The position numbers and the translations under genes are program-made. From assembly GCA_946540735.1 (NCBI GenBank), contig CAMNIN010000001.1, positions 1-64,000 of the forward strand: DNA of 64,000 nt, in the 5' to 3' direction. The DNA is from an uncultured Prevotellaceae bacterium. Lineage in GTDB: Bacteria; Bacteroidota; Bacteroidia; Bacteroidales; Bacteroidaceae. Of this stretch, positions 9,701 to 21,301 are shown one piece after another. Position 1 is the stretch's first letter; each line of letters begins with the position of its first letter. The notes below the pieces were generated by a model, which saw only the letters and a program-made list of their open reading frames with translations, made no database searches and was not told the DNA's origin.

Positions 9701-10045
9701 ATGTTAGTATTCCAATTGTTGCTCGCACTTCTCCCCACCATCCTTATTGAGATGGGGGTGCTGCTCCTCCTCGGTGAGCGGAGGCGGCGTGTGCTGCTCT
9801 CGTCGGTAGGAGCCAACGTGATGACCAATGTGCCGCTCAACCTTTATCTGAGGTTGTGCAGCGGCACGATGACGGATGTCCTCGTCGGTGAGGCGGTTGT
9901 CGTGGTGGTCGAGACCGTCTGGTATCTCGCTTTCCTGAGGACATGGCGACAGGCCTTCCGCTACAGTTTGTGGTGCAATGTCGCCAGTTTCCTGATCGGA
10001 GTGGCATTTCAGTTGGGCTATGCTTTCATCTCATCTGTGCCATAG
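9701..10045 (+). CDS. Small multi-pass membrane protein
   Basis: 114 aa, about four hydrophobic segments, 12 bp downstream of the MFS-like gene. Confidence 0.6.
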   Translation: MLVFQLLLALLPTILIEMGVLLLLGERRRRVLLSSVGANVMTNVPLNLYLRLCSGTMTDVLVGEAVVVVVETVWYLAFLRTWRQAFRYSLWCNVASFLIGVAFQLGYAFISSVP

Positions 10046-10267
10046 GATGCCCACGATGACGGAGAGATACCCTGTGAGGCAGATCATCGGTGCGACAACG
10101 ATTCTGCGAATGGAGAAAATCTCAGGTTCAAATGAACTCACTGTGGTGCCATTGCCAGCCATCAGCACAAGTCCGATGACAATGGTCACGCAGGCTCCGA
10201 GGATAATCATGTGATTGCTCCGGGAAAACAGGTTACTGTTGTTGCTTGTTTTGGAAATGTCGGACAT
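10031..10267 (-). CDS. DUF3098-like two-TM protein
   Basis: NHMIILGACVTIVIGLVLMAGNG...FEPEIFSIRRIVVAPMICLTGYLSVIVGIL matches the remembered DUF3098 pattern (F-PEIFSFRRI-APILVLIG). Confidence 0.7.
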   Translation of the reverse strand: MSDISKTSNNSNLFSRSNHMIILGACVTIVIGLVLMAGNGTTVSSFEPEIFSIRRIVVAPMICLTGYLSVIVGILWHR

Positions 10268-13200
10268 ATCTTTCTAATTTTGAGCCATATTTTTCGATAA
10301 ATGGATTTCTATGTTTTTCGTAGGCCATACCCAATGCTTGCTGCATGGTTCTGAACCATTCAAGGATCGTGAGGGCACTGCCCTGCTGCCGGCTTGCACC
10401 GATCGTGCAGGCCCACATGAGCCATTCGTCGCTCCTGTCAAGCAGATCCGACAGGATGGCGTCGGCCCGTGACACCATGTTATGCTCATAAAAGCATCTG
10501 GCCAGCGACAGGGCCGTCTCGGTGTAGGGGATGTTGTAGGAGGGCAGCTCTTTCTCCCATTTCTCAGCCACAGCCAGGGCCCGCTGCTTGTCGCCCTGTG
10601 ACAGAAGACTGTCGATGAGAATGCTCATGACGTATTGGTGGGTGCGGGCCATGTGCATCACGTCCTCGTCCACGTATAGTCCGGGTCTGCTCAGTCCGCC
10701 GTATTTGAATCGGTGCATCACATTCTCGTACATCCGTTCCACGTCTACTTTCGGACCTCCCGATCCGGGTGCGATGCGGTAGGCCAGTCCTTCAAGCACG
10801 TAATGGTCGCGAAGATAAGGAATCTCACTTGTTCCCAGACTGATGGAGGCATAGATCGGACGGTCGCAATCGCCGTGCGAGAGCATCTCCAGCACGAAGA
10901 GGTCGTTTTTCTGCAGGAAGCGTACTCCTTTCAGCGAGATCTCCATCGGCCCCTCCTTGGTGGTCACTGTCACGGTGTCGGTGGGGATGCAGTGACGCTC
11001 AGGCGCATTTCCAAGCACCCAATAGCGGATGATGTTGTGTAACTCAAATGGATTTTCACCCAGTGCTTTCCTTGCTTCCTCCGGATGCTCCCGGTAGTAT
11101 TCGAGTACGCTCTCTTTCACGTCGGGCCTCACTTCCACACTCTCGTTTGTACCTTCCTGATAATCTGCTCTGTCCCAATAAAAGGGTAGGGCGGGTGAGT
11201 CATAGGCGGGTCGTTTCATCTGGTCGATATACCAGTCGGTGTTCACATATGAGAGGTTGCAGTCACGGGTGTCAGTGCGTTTCCCCTCCACCTCATGGTT
11301 ATACCACAGAGGGAATGTGTCGTTGTCGCCGTTGGTGAGGATAATGGGATAACCCTTCCGAGGCATGGACTCCAGGTAGTTGAGTCCGAAATCCCTGCAC
11401 GCATAACGGTCTGAACGGTCGTGGTCGTCCCAGGTTTGGCTCACCATCTGCAAGGGGACCGACAAGCCCAGCAGTGCCGCTGTGATGGCAGCGGTGACAG
11501 ATTTCAACATCATCCGCCGCACCATCGTGCCGATGCCACATACCCCCATCCCGATCCATATCGAGAAAGCATAGAATGATCCGGCATACACATAGTCGCG
11601 CTCACGTGGCGGTTGGGGTGGTTGGTTGAGGTAGATCACGATGGCCAGTCCGGTCATGAGAAAGAGTAGTCCGACCACAAGGCACTGGTTGCGGCCTTGT
11701 CTCTTCTGTCGGTACTGCCACCCTATTCCGATAAGGCCAAGCAACAGCGGGAGACCATAGTACACATTCCTTCCTTTGTTGTCTGATAGGTCGGAGGGCA
11801 GTTTTGACATGTCGCAGTCCAACAGCAAACCATCGATCCAATCAATGCCGGTAATCCATTGGCCGTGCTCCACCTCTCCTTGGCTCTTGATGTTGTTCTC
11901 ACGTCCCACGAAATTCCAAAGGAAATAACGCCAGTACATGAAATTCACCTGGTAGGTGAGGAAAAAACGCAGATTCTCTCGGAGGGTGGGCAGATTCCCC
12001 TTCTTCTCCACACCGCCCATCCACTGCTCATAAGCTTGGGCGTGCATCGGCGACACCATCCTTGGAAACCACATCTTGTCTTTGTACACGTATTTCGTGC
12101 GGTGCCCGATAGTGACGTACCGATGACCGTCTCTGTCGGTTGCCGGATGGTAGATGGTCCTCCCTTCTTCCTGTTTGGCCACATAGTAGTCGCCGCGAGG
12201 TTCATAGTCCAGTTCGCTGCTATAGGCAGGACCATATAACAACGGCGTGTCGCCATACTGTTCGCGGCTCAGGTATCCACCCAGGGCAAATACGTTGTCG
12301 GGTGAGTTCTCGTCCATGGGTGGATGGGCGCTCGAACGGATCAGGATGACCGCATAGCTGCTGACCCCTATCAGCAGCATCAGAAGGCACAGCAGTACAC
12401 ACCTCATAGCTCTCTTGTGTGTCAGGTATACAGCGATGAGGATGATCATGAGCAACATGATAAATGAGCAGGCAAGACCTGTATGGAAAGGTAGGCCGAG
12501 CACATTCACAAACAACAGTTCGGCCCATCCTCCTAATCGGATGACACCGGGCACGATGCCATACAGGATGCCGAGAAGTATCACTGCGCCCAGGGTAAAG
12601 GCTTTTGTCACTCCCCACCAGGTCGTTTGCCTCGACTTCCTGAAATAGACCACCAACGCCATGGCCGGAATGCACAGCAGATTGAGCAGATGCACGCCGA
12701 TAGACAATCCGATGACATAGGCGATGAGGATGATCCAACGGTCGCTGCGGGGATCATCGGCTTCGTCTTCCCATCGCAGGATAAGCCAGAAAACCAGGGC
12801 GGTAAGGAAACTTGAGAAGGCATACACCTCGCTCTCGACAGCAGAGAACCAGAACGTGTCGCTGAAGGTATAGGCCAATGCGCCCGTCATGCCGCTCGTC
12901 TCGATGAGTATGACTTGGGCGGGCGACAACATGCTCGCTGTCGTGCAGAGCCGACGGGCGAAATGGGTGATGGTCCAGAATAAGAAAAGGATGCATCCCG
13001 CACTGAGCAGGGCCGACATGAGGTTGATCATCCGTGCCACCTCAGAGGGATCGCCGGCCAACTGCGAGAAGAAGTTGGCGGTGAGCATGAAGAATGGTGC
13101 CCCAGGCGGATGGCCTATCTCCAGCTTGTAGCCACTGGCCACAAATTCAGGACAGTCCCATAGACTGGCCGTTGGTTCTATCGTCAGACAATAAGTGATG

Positions 13201-13268
13201 GCTGCGATGGTGAAAACAGCCCAGCCAGTGACTGTGTCGATTTTCGAAAAGGTCTTCTGTCGTATCAT
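10233..13268 (-). CDS. DUF2723 family membrane protein (GT-C/O-mannosyltransferase-like)
   Basis: 1011 aa; TVTGWAVFTIAAITYCLTIEPTASLWDCPEFVASGYKLEIGHPPGAPFFML signature, multiple TM segments, soluble C-terminus. Confidence 0.85.
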   Translation of the reverse strand: MIRQKTFSKIDTVTGWAVFTIAAITYCLTIEPTASLWDCPEFVASGYKLEIGHPPGAPFFMLTANFFSQLAGDPSEVARMINLMSALLSAGCILFLFWTITHFARRLCTTASMLSPAQVILIETSGMTGALAYTFSDTFWFSAVESEVYAFSSFLTALVFWLILRWEDEADDPRSDRWIILIAYVIGLSIGVHLLNLLCIPAMALVVYFRKSRQTTWWGVTKAFTLGAVILLGILYGIVPGVIRLGGWAELLFVNVLGLPFHTGLACSFIMLLMIILIAVYLTHKRAMRCVLLCLLMLLIGVSSYAVILIRSSAHPPMDENSPDNVFALGGYLSREQYGDTPLLYGPAYSSELDYEPRGDYYVAKQEEGRTIYHPATDRDGHRYVTIGHRTKYVYKDKMWFPRMVSPMHAQAYEQWMGGVEKKGNLPTLRENLRFFLTYQVNFMYWRYFLWNFVGRENNIKSQGEVEHGQWITGIDWIDGLLLDCDMSKLPSDLSDNKGRNVYYGLPLLLGLIGIGWQYRQKRQGRNQCLVVGLLFLMTGLAIVIYLNQPPQPPRERDYVYAGSFYAFSIWIGMGVCGIGTMVRRMMLKSVTAAITAALLGLSVPLQMVSQTWDDHDRSDRYACRDFGLNYLESMPRKGYPIILTNGDNDTFPLWYNHEVEGKRTDTRDCNLSYVNTDWYIDQMKRPAYDSPALPFYWDRADYQEGTNESVEVRPDVKESVLEYYREHPEEARKALGENPFELHNIIRYWVLGNAPERHCIPTDTVTVTTKEGPMEISLKGVRFLQKNDLFVLEMLSHGDCDRPIYASISLGTSEIPYLRDHYVLEGLAYRIAPGSGGPKVDVERMYENVMHRFKYGGLSRPGLYVDEDVMHMARTHQYVMSILIDSLLSQGDKQRALAVAEKWEKELPSYNIPYTETALSLARCFYEHNMVSRADAILSDLLDRSDEWLMWACTIGASRQQGSALTILEWFRTMQQALGMAYEKHRNPFIEKYGSKLERYVRHFQNKQQQ

Positions 13269-13358
13269 ACCGCTTCCTGTTTTTTCGGCAAAGGTAGCGG
13301 TTTCTGAGGCAGCCGTGTGAAAAATAGCCTTACATCTGTCTTACAATTGTCTTACATT

Positions 13359-14180
13359 CTATTGAATGTGCTGATTCTCAGATGCTTCCGATTGATCCAC
13401 GAGTTGGTATTCTTTGCCCCTCCTATTGATGATATCCAGGTCGGTTTGGTCTTTGAGGGTCGTTTTCAGACGGCTGATAAATGTGTAAAGCGTATTCTCA
13501 GGCCGGTCTTTCTTGGGCCACAGGACCGCGCAGATGGCTTCCTTGCTGAGAACGTGCCCCGGGGCATTGGCAAACAAGTCCATCAGTTGCTGTTGCATCG
13601 GTGTAAGGTGTATCTCCTTGGATGTTTGTGGGGAAGGCAAGATGACGGCGGTTTCCATGGCGCGATTCATCATTCTCGCTTTCCGGGCCATGCCCCAAAG
13701 CATAAGGAGGCAAAGGAGAAAGCCTGTGAGAGAAAGCCGTTGGTCGGAATGGGTGATGATGGAGCATACAGACGGGTTGGCGAAAGCTTTCAGGGCGATG
13801 ACGGCTTTGTCATGTTCCGCAGGGGAAGCCCATAGCAACGTATCGCTGCACACTTGTGCGCTCTCGCTGAAAAGGTCTTTGCCGTCCTCTTGCATGAGGC
13901 ACAAGGCGACGTGTGAGGTGTCTCTGAGTGGCAGGATGGTCAGTTGGTTGCGAAAGCGCTCCTCCACATCGCGGAGCGTCAGCACCCTGGCCGATTGCAG
14001 CGACGACAGGGTGTCGAGCAACAATTGCTGTTGTGGCTGGTCCATCACAAACTGGCGCAGGGCACGGGTCAGGTCCCGGCGCATCTCCTCTTTGGTGTCT
14101 TGATAGCTGCTGATACCCGCCGTAATGGAGGCGAGGAGCAGCAAAACCGGTAGGAGCAACAAGTAGCGTAATCCTTTCAT
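13359..14180 (-). CDS. Membrane-anchored winged-helix (OmpR/PhoB-type) regulator
   Basis: N-terminal TM, ~120 aa extracytoplasmic region, second TM (LTGFLLCLLMLWGMA), then wHTH LTPMQQQLMDLFANAPGHVLSKEAICAVLWPKKDRPENTLYTFISRLKTTL...IINRRGKEYQLV. No receiver or kinase domain seen. Confidence 0.75.
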   Translation of the reverse strand: MKGLRYLLLLPVLLLLASITAGISSYQDTKEEMRRDLTRALRQFVMDQPQQQLLLDTLSSLQSARVLTLRDVEERFRNQLTILPLRDTSHVALCLMQEDGKDLFSESAQVCSDTLLWASPAEHDKAVIALKAFANPSVCSIITHSDQRLSLTGFLLCLLMLWGMARKARMMNRAMETAVILPSPQTSKEIHLTPMQQQLMDLFANAPGHVLSKEAICAVLWPKKDRPENTLYTFISRLKTTLKDQTDLDIINRRGKEYQLVDQSEASENQHIQ

Positions 14181-14194
14181 CTCTTATCCTCTTT

Positions 14195-14218
14195 CATCGA
14201 TCAGCCTTTTGATCGATG
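14195..14218. promoter_or_regulatory. Perfect 9 bp inverted repeat upstream of the wHTH regulator gene
   Basis: CATCGATCA(195-203)-GCCTTT-TGATCGATG(210-218); 15 bp before the start codon at 14180. Confidence 0.5.
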
Positions 14219-14336
14219 CCATGAATCACTCGTTTTGGGTTGATGATGCGAAGATAGGCAATTTTTTTGAAAAGGAGTGCGTTGTGCGCAGAAATCTTTC
14301 AAATCCGCTCAAAATCGGAAATAAATAACAAAATCC

Positions 14337-14367
14337 TTTGTCCTGTGCTCATTTTTCAGTAAGTTTG
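14337..14367 (+). promoter_or_regulatory. Bacteroidetes-type promoter of the ABC exporter genes
   Basis: TTTG 14337-14340, exactly 19 nt, TAAGTTTG 14360-14367. Confidence 0.75.
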
Positions 14368-14449
14368 CACTGAATTTGATGTGGTAAGCACCATCATTCA
14401 AAGCACAGTAGTCACAATCATCCTTTTCATACATTTTCTTTTACCAAGA

Positions 14450-16240
14450 ATGCTCAAAACACTCTACGCACAAATCAGACAGTATAAGCGGGCGGCCATG
14501 CTGACCCCTGTCTTCACCTCGCTCGAGGTGGTGATGGATGTGCTCATACCGTACGTCACGGCAAAACTCATCGACCTGGGTATCAATGCCGGCAATGTGG
14601 GGAATGTATACCTCTACGGGGGGATCATGCTGGGGATGGCCTGTCTCAGTCTGCTTTTCGGCATCAAGGCAGGACAGTATTCTGCCTATGCCTCATCGGG
14701 CTTCGCTTGTAACCTGCGCGAGGCCATGTACCGCAACATCCAGACCTTCTCCTTCTCCGACATCGACAAGTTCAGCACCTCCGGACTGGTCACACGCATG
14801 ACCACCGATGTGTCAAACCTCCAGAATGCTTTCCAGCAATTGCTGAGAGTGTCGGTGAGGGCTCCCTTCCGCATGGTTTTCAGCATCTTCATGTGTTTCG
14901 TCATCGATGCCCGCATGAGCATCATCTTCATCGTGGCCATGGTGGTGCTGTCGGTTTTCCTCTATTTCCTCATCAGCCGTGTGTCGAAACTCTTCAAGCA
15001 GGTGTTTGAACGCTACGACGACCTCAACAGCAGCGTGCAGGAGAATGTGGCTGGCATCCGGGTGGTGAAGGCCTTCGTCAGAGAGGAGTATGAGGGCACC
15101 AAGTTCGGCCGTGCCGCCGAAGCGCTCTATCGCTTGTATGTGCGCACCGAGAGTCTCATGGCCCTCAACCATCCCGTCATGAACCTCGTGGTCTACGGAT
15201 GTATCATCTCTATCTCGTGGTTTGGCGCTCAGTTCGTGGTCGGCGGCACGCTCACCACGGGCGAGATCACTTCGCTCTTCACCTACGTGATGAGCATCCT
15301 CATGTCGCTCATGATGCTCAGCATGATCTTCGTCATGCTCACCCAGAGTGCGGCCAGCGGCCAGCGCGTCGCTGAGGTGATCAATGAGGAGGCCGATATC
15401 AGCAATCCCCATAACGCGGTGAAAGAGGTGGCCGATGGAAGCGTCGACTTCCGCCATGTCTATTTCGCTTACAAGGCCGGAAGCGGGGAATACGCCATCA
15501 ACAATGTGTCGTTCCGTGTGAAACCTGGGGAGACCGTCGGCGTGATCGGCGGTACGGGCAGCGGAAAGTCGTCCTTGGTCAATCTCGTCAGCCGGTTGTA
15601 CGACGTGTCGAAAGGCAGCGTGCTGGTGGGTGGGAAGGATGTGCGCCAGTATGACCTCGACACCCTGCGCAATGCCGTATCGGTGGTGCTCCAGAGCAAT
15701 GTGCTCTTCTCGGGCTCCATTCTCGATAACCTCAGGTGGGGGAATGCGGACGCCACCCTGGAGGAATGCCAGGAGGCTTGCCGTATGGCTTGCGCCGATG
15801 AGTTTATCCAGCAGATGCCGGATGGCTATGACACGAAGATCGAGCAAGGCGGCACCAATGTGTCGGGCGGACAGAAGCAGCGGCTCTGCATCGCCAGGGC
15901 ACTGCTCAAGAAACCCAAGGTGCTGGTGCTCGACGACAGCACGAGTGCTTGCGACACCGCCACCGATGCTGCCATACAGAGGGCTTTCCGGGAGGACCTG
16001 CCCCATCTGACCAAGATCATCATCGCCCAGCGCATCTCAAGCGTGAAGGACTGCGACCGCATCCTGGTGCTCGACAACGGCAAGGTGAGCGGCTTCGACA
16101 CCCACGACAACCTGTTGCGCAGCAATGCCATCTATCATGAGATCTACACGATCCAGAATGAGGACGGAGGTGATTTCGACGAACCTCGGAAAAACCGACG
16201 CAAGGAGAAGAACAGTCACCAAAAACCGAAGAAGTCATGA
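14450..16240 (+). CDS. ABC exporter half-transporter with degenerate catalytic site
   Basis: TM domain plus NBD: Walker A GGTGSGKSS, signature VSGGQ, Walker B VLVLDDS (D in place of catalytic E), switch IIAQRIS (Q in place of H). Start reset to MLKTLYAQIRQYK at 14450. Confidence 0.9.
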   Translation: MLKTLYAQIRQYKRAAMLTPVFTSLEVVMDVLIPYVTAKLIDLGINAGNVGNVYLYGGIMLGMACLSLLFGIKAGQYSAYASSGFACNLREAMYRNIQTFSFSDIDKFSTSGLVTRMTTDVSNLQNAFQQLLRVSVRAPFRMVFSIFMCFVIDARMSIIFIVAMVVLSVFLYFLISRVSKLFKQVFERYDDLNSSVQENVAGIRVVKAFVREEYEGTKFGRAAEALYRLYVRTESLMALNHPVMNLVVYGCIISISWFGAQFVVGGTLTTGEITSLFTYVMSILMSLMMLSMIFVMLTQSAASGQRVAEVINEEADISNPHNAVKEVADGSVDFRHVYFAYKAGSGEYAINNVSFRVKPGETVGVIGGTGSGKSSLVNLVSRLYDVSKGSVLVGGKDVRQYDLDTLRNAVSVVLQSNVLFSGSILDNLRWGNADATLEECQEACRMACADEFIQQMPDGYDTKIEQGGTNVSGGQKQRLCIARALLKKPKVLVLDDSTSACDTATDAAIQRAFREDLPHLTKIIIAQRISSVKDCDRILVLDNGKVSGFDTHDNLLRSNAIYHEIYTIQNEDGGDFDEPRKNRRKEKNSHQKPKKS

Positions 16241-18141
16241 GAATGGGTATGGGAATGAGAACTCCCGGCGAGCGGCTCGCTCCGGGAAAGACAGCCAAGA
16301 ACAAGAAAGCCACCTTGCTCCGGCTCTTCAGGTATGTGATGCAGCACTACCGTTTCTCTTTTGTGGTGGTGTTCGCCTGTATCATCGTGTCTTCCGTGGC
16401 CACCCTGATGTCCACGCTGTTCACGCAGACCCTGATCGACGATTATATCGTGCCCCTGACGCAGGTGGCCGCTCCCGACTATTCACCACTGGCCAGGGCT
16501 TTGGTCCGGCTGGCGGTGGTGCTCGTGGTGGGCGTGGCCTGCTCCTATGCTTACAACCGCATCATGATCCAGGTGAGTCAGGGCACGATGCTCAGGTTGC
16601 GCAACGACATGTTCCGCCACATGCAGACCTTGCCGATCAAGTATTTCGACACGCACTCCCACGGGCAGGTGATGTCCAACTATACCAACGACGTCGACAC
16701 ACTGCGGCAGGTGATCAGCTCAAGCTTGCCCTCGGCCTTCAGTTCCATCATCACCCTGGTGATCACTTTCTCCAGCATGGTGGTGCTCAGCATCCCCCTC
16801 ACCATCGTGTCGGTCGTCATGGCCGCAGTCATGGCGGTGGCCACTTCCCGGCTGAGCAAGATGTCGAGGAAGCACTTCGTGGCGCAGCAGTCCAATCTGG
16901 CGGCTGTCAATGGCTTCATCGAGGAAATGATGACGGGGCAGAAGGTGGTCAAGGTGTTCTGCTATGAGGACAGGGCCATCCGGCAGTTTGAGCAGATCAA
17001 TGAGGCCTTGCGAAAAAGTGCCTTCCAAGCCAACAAGATCGCCAATATCGTGATGCCGGTCAACGGCAACCTGGGCAACCTCGGCTATGTGCTCATCGCC
17101 GTGGTGGGGGCGACGCTCGCCCTGACCACCGACGTGGGGCTCAGTCTGGGTACCTTGGTGGCATTCCTCACTCTCAACAAGAACTTCTCGCAACCCATCG
17201 CGCATATCAGCCAGCAAATCAACAGCATCATCACGGCCTCCGCAGGCGCGGAACGGGTGTTTGAACTCCTGGATGAGAAACCTGAGACCGATGGCGGACA
17301 TGTCACCCTCATCAATGCGGTGCAGGAGGAAGATGGCAGCGTCAGGCCCGCCACTCCTTCCGACTACCGCTCCGACACCTGGGCCTGGCAGGAGGGTGAC
17401 CGTCTCACCCGAGTGAGGGGCGGCGTGAGCTTCGATATGGTGGACTTCGGCTATGTGCCCGAGAAGCAAGTGCTCTACGACATCGTGCTCGATGCCATGC
17501 CCGGCCAGAAGATCGCTTTCGTGGGCGGGACGGGAGCCGGCAAGACGACCATCACCAACCTCATCAACCGTTTCTATGATATCCAGGACGGGAAAATCAA
17601 GTACGATGGCATCAACATCAACGACATCTCCAAGGGCGACCTGAGGCGAAGTCTTGGCATGGTGCTGCAGGAGACCCAGCTCTTCACCGGGACGGTGCTC
17701 GACAATATCCGTTACGGACGGCTCGACGCCACCGACCAAGAGTGTATCGAGGCGGCCAAACTGGTCGGGGCGGATGACTTTATCCGGCGCCTGTCGAACG
17801 GCTACCATACCATCATCAGCGGCAGCGCGTCCAACCTCAGCCAGGGTGAGCGGCAGCTCCTCTCCATCGCCCGCACCGCCGTTGCCAATCCTCCGGTCTT
17901 GATCCTCGACGAGGCGACTTCATCCATCGACACGCGCACCGAACGGATGGTGCAACGGGGCATGGACTCGCTGATGAAAGGCCGTACCACCTTCGTGATC
18001 GCACACCGGCTCTCCACCGTGCGCAACTCCGACTGCATCATCGTGCTGGAGAAAGGACACATCATCGAGCGGGGCACGCACGACCAACTGATCGCCCTGC
18101 AGGGGAAATACTACCAACTCTATACCGGCAATGGCATCTAA
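16237..18141 (+). CDS. ABC exporter half-transporter with canonical catalytic site
   Basis: Walker A GGTGAGKTT, signature LSQGE, Walker B VLILDEATSS, H-switch VIAHRLST; start overlaps the previous stop (ATGA). Confidence 0.9.
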   Translation: MRMGMGMRTPGERLAPGKTAKNKKATLLRLFRYVMQHYRFSFVVVFACIIVSSVATLMSTLFTQTLIDDYIVPLTQVAAPDYSPLARALVRLAVVLVVGVACSYAYNRIMIQVSQGTMLRLRNDMFRHMQTLPIKYFDTHSHGQVMSNYTNDVDTLRQVISSSLPSAFSSIITLVITFSSMVVLSIPLTIVSVVMAAVMAVATSRLSKMSRKHFVAQQSNLAAVNGFIEEMMTGQKVVKVFCYEDRAIRQFEQINEALRKSAFQANKIANIVMPVNGNLGNLGYVLIAVVGATLALTTDVGLSLGTLVAFLTLNKNFSQPIAHISQQINSIITASAGAERVFELLDEKPETDGGHVTLINAVQEEDGSVRPATPSDYRSDTWAWQEGDRLTRVRGGVSFDMVDFGYVPEKQVLYDIVLDAMPGQKIAFVGGTGAGKTTITNLINRFYDIQDGKIKYDGININDISKGDLRRSLGMVLQETQLFTGTVLDNIRYGRLDATDQECIEAAKLVGADDFIRRLSNGYHTIISGSASNLSQGERQLLSIARTAVANPPVLILDEATSSIDTRTERMVQRGMDSLMKGRTTFVIAHRLSTVRNSDCIIVLEKGHIIERGTHDQLIALQGKYYQLYTGNGI

Positions 18142-20226
<2,085 letters not shown>

Positions 20227-20239
20227 TCAACCGTACAAC

Positions 20240-20905
20240 ATGAATATCATCGTTTCAAAAGAGATCGAACAGGTGTGCCCCGACTTCGTGGGGGCCGCCG
20301 TGGAGGCTTATTGCAAGAACACACCCTACAGCGAGGCGCTGTGGGGAGAGATCAACAGCCTCGCCGAGCGTTACAAGGCCGAACTGACCACAGAGACGCT
20401 GAAACAGTTGCCGGGCATCGAGGCCACCCGGCGGGTGTATAAGAAATGCGGCAAAGACCCTTCGCGCTACCGGCCGGCCTCCGAGGCGCTGATCCGGAGG
20501 GTGCTGCAGGGAAAGTCGCTCTATCAGATCGATACGCTGGTGGATCTCATCAACCTCGCCAGTATCGCCTATGGCTATAGCATCGGGGGCTTCGACGCCG
20601 ATAAGTTTCATGGCGACACGCTGACCCTTGGCGTGGGGCGTGCCGGTGAACCTTATGAGGGCATCGGCAGGGGATTGATCAATATCGAGGGATTACCCGT
20701 ATACCGGGATGCCGACGGCGGGGTGGGGACTCCCACCAGCGACAATGAGCGGACCAAGATCGACATCAACACCACACACCTGATGGTGCTCATCAACGGC
20801 TATGACGGCAATGAGCAGCATGTCAGGGAGAATGCGGAGTTCATACAAGACCTGCTGCGCAAATACTGCGACAGCGACGGCGGACAATACACGGTCTACA
20901 GGTAA
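20240..20905 (+). CDS. B3/B4 (tRNA-binding) domain protein
   Basis: RRVYKKCGKDPSRYRPASEALIRRVLQGKSLYQIDTLVDLINLASIAYGYSIGGFD is characteristic of stand-alone B3/4 proteins. Confidence 0.85.
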   Translation: MNIIVSKEIEQVCPDFVGAAVEAYCKNTPYSEALWGEINSLAERYKAELTTETLKQLPGIEATRRVYKKCGKDPSRYRPASEALIRRVLQGKSLYQIDTLVDLINLASIAYGYSIGGFDADKFHGDTLTLGVGRAGEPYEGIGRGLINIEGLPVYRDADGGVGTPTSDNERTKIDINTTHLMVLINGYDGNEQHVRENAEFIQDLLRKYCDSDGGQYTVYR

Positions 20906-21288
20906 GGCAGCAGCTTGCGGTCGCCTTCAGTCCAGTTGAGCGTGTCGAGTTGCTCACGGGTGAGCCATCGGTAGTCGAGGTGGTCGAGGAGCTTGAAGTC
21001 CCCGTCGCCTCCCTTGCAGAGGTAGGCTGTCAGCGTGATGGTGAAGTCGGGATATTCCTGCACCACAGTGCAGAGCTTGCGACCCACATAGACATCCCAG
21101 TCCATCTCCTCGCGGATCTCCCGCACGAGGGTGTGATGGTCGCTCTCTCCCTCCTCGTTCTTGCCTCCGGGAAACTCCCAGTGCTCCGAGATGTAGTCAT
21201 GGGTGGAGCGGCAGCGCTGCATGCAGAGATACTTGTCGCCGTCGGTGATCACGGCGGCCACGACATGGTAGTGCTTCTTGTTTTCCAT
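20896..21288 (-). CDS. Nudix hydrolase (MutT-like NTP pyrophosphohydrolase)
   Basis: Nudix box GGKNEEGESDHHTLVREIREEMDWD; VVAAVITDGDKYLCMQR; SEHWEFPGGK. Confidence 0.92.
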   Translation of the reverse strand: MENKKHYHVVAAVITDGDKYLCMQRCRSTHDYISEHWEFPGGKNEEGESDHHTLVREIREEMDWDVYVGRKLCTVVQEYPDFTITLTAYLCKGGDGDFKLLDHLDYRWLTREQLDTLNWTEGDRKLLPYL

Positions 21289-21301
21289 ATCTTGTCAGCG
21301 G

